Shown in pieces: positions 59,026 to 64,000 of a DNA stretch of 64,000 nt. The stretch's first letter is position 1. Each line of letters begins with the position of its first letter. Source of the stretch: Bacillota bacterium. GTDB taxonomy: Bacteria; Bacillota; Clostridia; Tissierellales; Sedimentibacteraceae. Under the pieces are notes generated by a model that saw nothing but the letters and a program-made list of their open reading frames with translations, did no database searches and had not been told where the DNA came from. Location: positions 1-64,000 of the forward strand of contig JAEZGU010000316.1 in assembly GCA_023416855.1 (NCBI GenBank), in the 5' to 3' direction. The position numbers and the translations under genes are program-made.

Positions 59026-59448
59026 TTATTTGATACAAATACAAGTACATGGATAATTATATTTAAATATTATCCTTACTTCTTTATCGTTAGTTGGTAT
59101 TGCAAATTGTTTACCAATTGGCCTAATGGTATGTAAAACTCCGTCTGAAGTTGTAACATATATATCATTTATAGGTTTCTTATCGTTAGGTAAAAAACCT
59201 ATTCCATTTTCTAACTCAACTTCTCCAGCATAGTATAATTCACATACTTTATTCTCTTCGATTAATGCCCAGTTATTATGTCTTAAAATACAATCACTCA
59301 TATCAAGAAACTCTGGAGGTCTGTTTTCATCGTCCCGCATCAAACTTCCATTAATACATTTTACTTTCCAAGTAACATCTCCAACAGTACATTGAGCTTT
59401 TAACTTGGGATTCTTTCTTAATTCAATTGCCATTTCTAACGTATTCAT
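59026..59448 (-). CDS. Hypothetical protein (140 aa)
   Basis: N-terminal helix MNTLEMAIELRKNPKLKAQC, then a beta-rich part (GDVTWKVKCINGSL, DGVLHTIRPIG). The N-terminal ..LR.NP.L...... pattern and strands are seen in some phage DUF proteins. GGAGAA precedes ATG 59448. Confidence 0.55.
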   Translation of the reverse strand: MNTLEMAIELRKNPKLKAQCTVGDVTWKVKCINGSLMRDDENRPPEFLDMSDCILRHNNWALIEENKVCELYYAGEVELENGIGFLPNDKKPINDIYVTTSDGVLHTIRPIGKQFAIPTNDKEVRIIFKYNYPCTCICIK

Positions 59449-59486
59449 ATGTAATTCTCCTTTATTTTAATATTGTTATAGATAGT

Positions 59487-59666
59487 TCATTTGGTAATCT
59501 TATTTTGTATGAGATTAATAAAATCACAAATATCTATTTCTTCATAATCACAGTCATACCAAATTTCTTTTATAGTTTCACTTAATACACAATCAGAACA
59601 TTTATTATTACAACTACTTTCTTTTAATAATATTATTTCTTGTAACTTTTTAATAATTTCTTCCAT
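59487..59666 (-). CDS. Small Cys-motif protein (59 aa)
   Basis: MEEIIKKLQEIILLKESSCN continues into CNNKCSDCVLSE, then two more cysteines (YDCDYEEIDIC). GAGAGG supports ATG 59666; the frame to 59723 overlaps the preceding gene. Likely metal binding. Confidence 0.5.
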   Translation of the reverse strand: MEEIIKKLQEIILLKESSCNNKCSDCVLSETIKEIWYDCDYEEIDICDFINLIQNKITK

Positions 59667-59701
59667 ACAAACCTCTCTGAATAAATATCTCATTTTATTT
59701 A

Positions 59702-60205
59702 CTATTTCCAAAACTGATACCATTTCTTTAGTGGCTTAAAATCATTATTATCAATCTTATCTGCCTTATCTTTAACAACTTCGCAATAAGATTCGGCAAT
59801 TGATTTATAATGTAGTAACGTATTATCATTTTGATTATTTAAATATTGTTGATAAGTTCCTTGTAAATATCCTTTTAAATAACACTGAGTTTCGAAATCA
59901 GGAATGTAGTATTTTACAATTTCGCCTTTATTATATTTATCTTTCTCAGCTAATAAAATTTCAGTATCTATTCTATCTACTTCAGACATTAAGTTTAGAT
60001 TTCTTACTCCATTATTCCATTTTATTATCCAAGAAGTTATAATATCTTCAAGGGCTATAGCACTTTCACTATATTTACTTTCTGATTCAATCTGATTATG
60101 TAACGATGCATAATCAATTCTAATTTCGTTAGTATTCTTTTCCTGCTGAAGTTCTTTTGCCCACTCATAATCTTTCATTTGTAGAGCTAAATCCATTAAA
60201 TCCAT
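59702..60205 (-). CDS. Hypothetical helical protein (167 aa)
   Basis: Acidic, helical protein (MDLMDLALQMKDYEWAKELQ) ending in KKWYQFWK. GAGGTG precedes ATG 60205. No domain recognised. Confidence 0.55.
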   Translation of the reverse strand: MDLMDLALQMKDYEWAKELQQEKNTNEIRIDYASLHNQIESESKYSESAIALEDIITSWIIKWNNGVRNLNLMSEVDRIDTEILLAEKDKYNKGEIVKYYIPDFETQCYLKGYLQGTYQQYLNNQNDNTLLHYKSIAESYCEVVKDKADKIDNNDFKPLKKWYQFWK

Positions 60206-60261
60206 TAATTACATCACCTCGGTCAATTTATATTTATATTGTTAATCAATACAAGATTTGA

Positions 60262-60510
60262 TTAAAATATCTTTTTATTCAGTAAATCTCCAACCCTACT
60301 TTCCTTAACTTTATTCCCAATCCAACCAATAAATGATATTAATCCAAATATAACAGATAACAATGAAGTTATTGGCAAATAAACAATTAATGTTATGATA
60401 TGTCCAATAGTTAGGTCTTGAGGAGATTTATATAAGATAATATCTGATACAATAAATAATCCAGATAACATATAAACTAATCCAATAAACAATAAAACTA
60501 ATCCTAACAT
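60262..60510 (-). CDS. Membrane protein with two helices (82 aa)
   Basis: Hydrophobic segments at residues ~2-22 and ~33-62, basic tail (GNKVKESRVGDLLNKK). GGGGGA precedes ATG 60510. Function unknown. Confidence 0.55.
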   Translation of the reverse strand: MLGLVLLFIGLVYMLSGLFIVSDIILYKSPQDLTIGHIITLIVYLPITSLLSVIFGLISFIGWIGNKVKESRVGDLLNKKIF

Positions 60511-60553
60511 AATAAATCCCCCGTTAAAATATTATTTTAATAAATGATAAATT

Positions 60554-60760
60554 TCATTTATATGCTTCTACTTCTGCTCCGAAACTATGTCCAAACCCTA
60601 ATGCATAATTTTTATACCAGAACAAAACAGAAAGCTTTCCGATTTGAACACCATATTTTTCTCCATCTACAAAATTACTAGCTGTAACTATTGAAAATCT
60701 CCATATCCACAAAATATAAAATTCATTTTTAACTACTTTCCAAATTAATGGTCTCTTCAT
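60554..60760 (-). CDS. Aromatic-rich hypothetical protein (68 aa)
   Basis: MKRPLIWKVVKNEFYILWIW is hydrophobic and Trp-rich; ends LGFGHSFGAEVEAYK. AAAGGAGTACATA selects ATG 60760 over the longer frame to 60787. The upstream 43-aa gene ends within this ribosome site, so they are coupled. Function unknown. Confidence 0.55.
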   Translation of the reverse strand: MKRPLIWKVVKNEFYILWIWRFSIVTASNFVDGEKYGVQIGKLSVLFWYKNYALGFGHSFGAEVEAYK

Positions 60761-60771
60761 TATGTACTCCT

Positions 60772-60903
60772 TTACTCTATACCCCACAACCTATTTAATT
60801 CTTCCATATCTTTGTTAAATTGTTCAATAAGCTTTTTACGTTTTTCCTCAAACTCAGCTAATTTTTGTTCTTTTTCCATTTCATTATATATTGGATGCCA
60901 CAT
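60772..60903 (-). CDS. Coiled-coil microprotein (43 aa)
   Basis: MWHPIYNEMEKEQKLAEFEE then a charged helix (KRKKLIEQFNKDMEELNRLW). AAAGGAAG precedes ATG 60903 and a perfect promoter lies at 60930-60958. The TAA is inside the ribosome site of the next gene. Function unknown. Confidence 0.6.
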   Translation of the reverse strand: MWHPIYNEMEKEQKLAEFEEKRKKLIEQFNKDMEELNRLWGIE

Positions 60904-60929
60904 ATATAAAACACTTCCTTTCACTTACT

Positions 60930-60958
60930 ATTATATTACTAATATAAAATAATGTCAA
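60930..60958 (-). promoter_or_regulatory. Consensus promoter of the 60903-60554 gene pair
   Basis: TTGACA (60953-60958), 17-bp spacer, TATAAT (60930-60935) on the minus strand, perfect in both boxes; leader about 20 bases. Confidence 0.8.
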
Positions 60959-60999
60959 CTATTATATTATGAAACTAATATGTAGACCAAATAGATGAT

Positions 61000-61428
61000 T
61001 TATTCAGTCAATCCTAAAAGTATATCAACTGCTTTTTGATATTTGTTTTGTCTTTGATAATCTGTTGAAGTAGGGTTCTTAATTCTTCTTAAATCCATAT
61101 TATCGTTTAAATCCGCAAGCTTAACAAACTTCGCAATTTTATTGTTACTACATCGTCTGACAAAATCAAAATAATCTTCATTATATCTTCTTGTCATACA
61201 ATCTATTGCTTCAATTACATCTGGATTAAACCCTTCATGTTGCAATAAATCTAATGTAATATATGTATCTTCTACAGTATCATGTAATACTGCTACAATT
61301 CTACTTTCTTCATCTTTCATTTGTAGCATAACTCTTAATGGATGAAGTATATATGGTTCTCCCGCTTTATCTTTTTGTCCATTATGTGCATTTGTAGCTA
61401 AATTAATCGCTTTGAATAACATATCCAT
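61000..61428 (-). CDS. HD-domain alarmone hydrolase-like protein (SpoT/MESH1-type)
   Basis: The 142-aa protein has HNGQKDKAGEPYILHPLRVM, then VAVLHDTVEDT (the HD and ED residues) and VKLADLNDNM (usual KLADR.HN). These are the metal and substrate residues of the RelA/SpoT hydrolase domain. No synthetase or regulatory domain is present, so it would be a stand-alone small hydrolase that removes (p)ppGpp or a related nucleotide. It could relieve stringent response or toxic alarmones. GGAGGTC precedes ATG 61428. Confidence 0.7.
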   Translation of the reverse strand: MDMLFKAINLATNAHNGQKDKAGEPYILHPLRVMLQMKDEESRIVAVLHDTVEDTYITLDLLQHEGFNPDVIEAIDCMTRRYNEDYFDFVRRCSNNKIAKFVKLADLNDNMDLRRIKNPTSTDYQRQNKYQKAVDILLGLTE

Positions 61429-61484
61429 ATGTAAGACCTCCTTTAGATTAAGTTTATTTAATCAGAATATATTCAAAATACGAA

Positions 61485-62012
61485 TTACGCTGTGACGTTT
61501 TCATTTCGTAGCTCTACTCCATGTTTTTTTAAATATTTCCACATACTTCCGGTAGTCCACGAAAGTAAAACATTATCTATAAACCGCATTTTTTCTTCAA
61601 TGGTGTATTTATCATACCTATGTAGCAATTTGGCTTGAAGAACGGTTTTCATCTGCTTTTCCGTAAATGTAATAATACCAATCTTGTTGTACCATACATC
61701 CTCGAATAGATGATTATATTTCTCATTTGCTCTGAGTTTATCGTAAAGGTCTTTATTTAATACATAATAATTGTAATCGCCATTGAGGTTGTGTCCATTT
61801 TCGGAATTAAAATCACTTTCACTTACTTTTATTTCATAGCAGGTAATTTCGGGAATCATGGATTCAGTATCAAATTCAACTGTAGCAAAATCCACAATTC
61901 CGCCTTTTTGACGGTGGCTACAATGAACTTCTATAGCATAACGCTTACATTCCCGTATAGCACGATTTATTAAAAGCCGTTCAGCATTATTAGTTAAATC
62001 TGACTTGGGCAA
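61485..62012 (-). CDS. PD-(D/E)XK-type nuclease fold protein (MmcB-like), paralogue
   Basis: In this 175-aa protein, GGIVDFATVEFD near residue 36 gives the Asp, CYEIKVSESDFNSENG near residue 57 the ExK, and NYYVLNKDLYDKL follows. It matches 7584-8138 in motif order. GGGAGTTG places the start at TTG 62012; ATG 62030 has no ribosome site. The gene looks less AT-rich than its neighbours. DNA repair or nuclease role inferred. Confidence 0.6.
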   Translation of the reverse strand: MPKSDLTNNAERLLINRAIRECKRYAIEVHCSHRQKGGIVDFATVEFDTESMIPEITCYEIKVSESDFNSENGHNLNGDYNYYVLNKDLYDKLRANEKYNHLFEDVWYNKIGIITFTEKQMKTVLQAKLLHRYDKYTIEEKMRFIDNVLLSWTTGSMWKYLKKHGVELRNENVTA

Positions 62013-62048
62013 AAAATCAACTCCCTTCATTCGTAATAGACTAAGTTT

Positions 62049-62363
62049 TTAGCCTTGATTGCCAATTTTAAATCTTGTGCATGCATCAATATAGTTGTAT
62101 TCAACGCCTGTAAGCTGCTTATATAAATACCTATTAGTCAGATATACTTCTGGCAATAACCCTTGTTCTTTATCTTTTGAGTTATCCCATGCAATTAAAT
62201 TTCTAACTACAGCTTCTGCAAGTTCCTTTGAAGTATCCGCTAATGCTCTGACAGTATTACAAAGAGGTAAATCTGTACATTCTTTGCAAACCCCGTTTTC
62301 TGTCCAGCATGTTCCTTCTGTTGCCGCTCTTTTTAATTCTTCGATTTCCCTTAAATATTTCAT
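62049..62363 (-). CDS. Small Cys-motif protein (104 aa)
   Basis: CWTENGVCKECTDLPLC near residue 18 has C-x6-C-x2-C-x5-C. The rest is helical. GAGGGG supports ATG 62363 over 62375. Similar cysteine spacing is seen in other short proteins here. Function unknown. Confidence 0.55.
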   Translation of the reverse strand: MKYLREIEELKRAATEGTCWTENGVCKECTDLPLCNTVRALADTSKELAEAVVRNLIAWDNSKDKEQGLLPEVYLTNRYLYKQLTGVEYNYIDACTRFKIGNQG

Positions 62364-62440
62364 TATACCCCTCAACTTTCCGCACCATGTTTTGTACGCA
62401 ATAGACTTAAATTGTTCACCAAATTATGTATTTATACTAA

Positions 62441-62626
62441 TTAATCAACTAGTTTAATCCCAATATTAGAATATTCATCTAAATTTTTTAAAATATTAAC
62501 ATCTACATCTAATTTATATAAAATTCTTTTTGTGGTTTCATTTGTAATATATCCATCATCTATTGCAGAAATAATAACATCTTCTATTTCTTTTAACTCT
62601 TGTTTATCAAAAATAATATCAGCCAT
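62441..62626 (-). CDS. Hypothetical acidic protein (61 aa)
   Basis: MADIIFDKQELKEIEDVIIS; acidic helices. AAAGGAGAAGC supports ATG 62626. No family recognised. Confidence 0.5.
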   Translation of the reverse strand: MADIIFDKQELKEIEDVIISAIDDGYITNETTKRILYKLDVDVNILKNLDEYSNIGIKLVD

Positions 62627-62652
62627 TAGTGCTTCTCCTTTCATCGTTAATT

Positions 62653-62868
62653 CTACATTTCATCATCAATATATTCAGAATCCAAAAGTTGCACATTTAG
62701 TATATCAATATCATCATATTCACATTGCCTTAAATTATGAATTTTACTTATTGCAATAGTAGATACAAAATTCTCGTTTGGAGACTCAATTAAAATTGTT
62801 CCGTAATTATTATCTATTTGACTACTATTTATCCTATACATAACTTCATATCTATTTTTATAACTCAT
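62653..62868 (-). CDS. Hypothetical protein (71 aa)
   Basis: MSYKNRYEVMYRINSSQIDN; a strand-rich small protein ending DSEYIDDEM. AAGGAT precedes ATG 62868. No family recognised. Confidence 0.5.
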   Translation of the reverse strand: MSYKNRYEVMYRINSSQIDNNYGTILIESPNENFVSTIAISKIHNLRQCEYDDIDILNVQLLDSEYIDDEM

Positions 62869-62881
62869 AAATACCTATCCT

Positions 62882-63052
62882 TCAATCAACTTGATTAATA
62901 ACATCTCGTAGTTCTTTAATTTCGGTTTTAATATAATTGAGATTAATAGGTAAGGTAAATCCTTGTTTTCTACATTCATCACATATCCACTGAAGCTCTC
63001 CTTGTAAATCTGACATTGTTTCTGTCATCTTTAATAAAATATCCTTTTCCAT
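62882..63052 (-). CDS. Hypothetical helical protein (56 aa)
   Basis: MEKDILLKMTETMSDLQGEL with a CDEC pair near residue 24 and a C-terminal helix (YIKTEIKELRDVINQVD). GGAGGG precedes ATG 63052 and a promoter lies at 63076-63104. Function unknown. Confidence 0.55.
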   Translation of the reverse strand: MEKDILLKMTETMSDLQGELQWICDECRKQGFTLPINLNYIKTEIKELRDVINQVD

Positions 63053-63075
63053 ATCATTAACCCTCCTTATTAATT

Positions 63076-63104
63076 ACAATATACCACTTATTTCAAAATG
63101 TCTA
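63076..63104 (-). promoter_or_regulatory. Promoter of the 63052 gene
   Basis: TAGACA (63099-63104), 17-bp spacer, TATTGT (63076-63081) on the minus strand; five of six and four of six consensus bases. Confidence 0.5.
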
Positions 63105-63109
63105 TTTTA

Positions 63110-63607
63110 TTAACATGTAATTACATATTCTTCTTTAGCTTTATAACATTTTTCTTTAAACTCATTCCATTTGTTAATTATTTGCAGTTTTATATTTTCA
63201 TTAATTTTAATGGGAATATCACTAATCCATTTAAAAATCATATTCCAGTAATCATCATCATTAAAATGTTCTAACGCACTATTCCAATCGTCCTCATCAT
63301 AAAACCACACTCTAAAAGCAAACCATATAAATTTCTCATTTGTATCAAAAACATCAGCAATTAAATGCGTTGTCCATTCAGCCGATTCTATATTATCTTC
63401 TTCGTTCATTAAATGTCTTTTACCATTAGAATATACATAATGTTTGACGTTTTTCTTATCGGCTTGATAACCGAATTCACAAAAAGTGGGTTCATTATAT
63501 TTTTTATTATATAAGCGAGTATTCGATGGAAAATTCATAAAAACATCGAATTCTGCTTCATCACTAGTAATATCGTAATATGGTTCTACCTTAACAATTT
63601 TATGCAT
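63110..63607 (-). CDS. Hypothetical protein (165 aa)
   Basis: Starts MHKIVKVEPYYDITSDEAEF; contains VWFYDEDDWNSALEHF. Acidic and Trp/Tyr-rich, no motif recognised. AAGGAG precedes ATG 63607. Confidence 0.55.
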   Translation of the reverse strand: MHKIVKVEPYYDITSDEAEFDVFMNFPSNTRLYNKKYNEPTFCEFGYQADKKNVKHYVYSNGKRHLMNEEDNIESAEWTTHLIADVFDTNEKFIWFAFRVWFYDEDDWNSALEHFNDDDYWNMIFKWISDIPIKINENIKLQIINKWNEFKEKCYKAKEEYVITC

Positions 63608-63636
63608 AAATAACTCCTTAAAACAACTTAAAACAT

Positions 63637-63909
63637 CTATTTAGTTAGCCCATCAACTTTTTTATACACTTTATATACCCATTTATCATAAACATAATTT
63701 GCTTGAACTGAAAGCACATAATCTTTATATTCATCAGTAATATAGGATTTAAAAATAATACTATAAAAATTACTGACATCATTATAATATGCAACACTAA
63801 ACCACCATCTTACATCTGTTTCTACTGTATTTACAAAATTCAATACTCCATATGCACATGGACATTCATCTGTAAATTCTTCCTCTGTACTAAATACATG
63901 TTTATACAT
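63637..63909 (-). CDS. Hypothetical protein (90 aa)
   Basis: Starts MYKHVFSTEEEFTDECPCAY; a strand-rich protein ending in a basic KWVYKVYKKVDGLTK. GGAGGT precedes ATG 63909. Function unknown. Confidence 0.5.
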   Translation of the reverse strand: MYKHVFSTEEEFTDECPCAYGVLNFVNTVETDVRWWFSVAYYNDVSNFYSIIFKSYITDEYKDYVLSVQANYVYDKWVYKVYKKVDGLTK

Positions 63910-63945
63910 ATTTAACCTCCGATGTTGATAGAATATCGAATTGGT

Positions 63946-64000
63946 TCAAGTATTTATGTTTCTAACTTGCATAATTTCCATTGCTTCATTTATTCTAAAA
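63946..64000 (-). CDS. 3' end of a gene leaving the window (partial)
   Basis: An open frame ends RINEAMEIMQVRNINT at TGA 63946-63948 and continues beyond the right edge. Too short to assign; position and spacing fit the next gene of the minus-strand series. Confidence 0.4.
   Translation of the reverse strand, partial: FRINEAMEIMQVRNINT

Noticed and set aside
1..64000. tRNA genes, rRNA, toxin genes, and CRISPR arrays
   Set aside because: None was seen on reading; no cloverleaf-like GC-rich segments ending in CCA, no known toxin motifs and no spacer arrays were noticed.

Overview
The window is a very AT-rich, gene-dense piece of an extrachromosomal element, most likely a large plasmid or phage-plasmid of an anaerobic low-GC Firmicute (Clostridium-like). 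Support for this: a partition locus next to an iteron origin with a Rep_3-type initiator at the left end; a class III (oxygen-sensitive) ribonucleotide reductase cluster; Firmicute-style AGGAGG ribosome binding sites and TTGACA-N17-TATAAT promoters; and long runs of small phage-type genes on one strand. No virion structural, lysis-cassette or integrase-plus-att module is in the window, so 'phage-plasmid' is an inference. Large clostridial plasmid-prophages of the c-st kind are the closest type known to me, and no search was run.

Layout. Bases 1-2520 (plus strand) hold the end of parA, a ParB-like gene, a candidate centromere, five iterons and rep. Everything from 2551 to the end is on the minus strand and converges on rep at a terminator at 2488-2517. 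Bases 2551-4800 are a short overlapping operon (ThyX-like, PnuC-like, guanylate kinase-like, 5'-deoxynucleotidase). Bases 4861-12178 mix small unknowns, zinc-ribbon proteins, an HNH/AP2 endonuclease, a PD-(D/E)XK protein, a frameshifted thymidine kinase, a NADAR-like and a NadR-like pair, and a zinc-finger protein carrying an RNA polymerase alpha-CTD. Bases 12254-16500 form the anaerobic dNTP operon (NrdH-like, NrdD, NrdG, a ferredoxin:thioredoxin-reductase-like protein, dUTPase). Bases 16510-30816 are mainly small accessory genes, with a lytic transglycosylase, an adenine methyltransferase, a phosphoesterase, an HNH protein, a SLOG protein and a Thg1-like tRNA guanylyltransferase.

Bases 30853-55800 are the replication and recombination block: RecD2, DnaE-type Pol III alpha, RecJ, DnaG, DnaB, a Sak4-like recombinase, an SSB-like protein and NAD-dependent ligase. 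It is split by a Tn554-like element of about 5.3 kb (33164-38503) with three tyrosine recombinases, a TnpC and a methyltransferase passenger, bounded by a 16-bp inverted repeat. Bases 55837-64000 return to small accessory genes, including an alarmone-hydrolase-like HD protein and a second PD-(D/E)XK paralogue.

Together the genes let the element make its own fork (polymerase, helicase, primase, ligase, SSB, RecJ, RecD2), supply dNTPs without oxygen (NrdDG, dUTPase, ThyX-like, kinase and nucleotidase) and possibly adjust NAD, tRNA and alarmone pools. Three genes carry apparent single-base frameshifts (thymidine kinase, tnpB, a small ORF at 9.1 kb). Several genes appear to begin at non-AUG codons. 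Start positions below were chosen from the Shine-Dalgarno sequence, not from the longest open frame.
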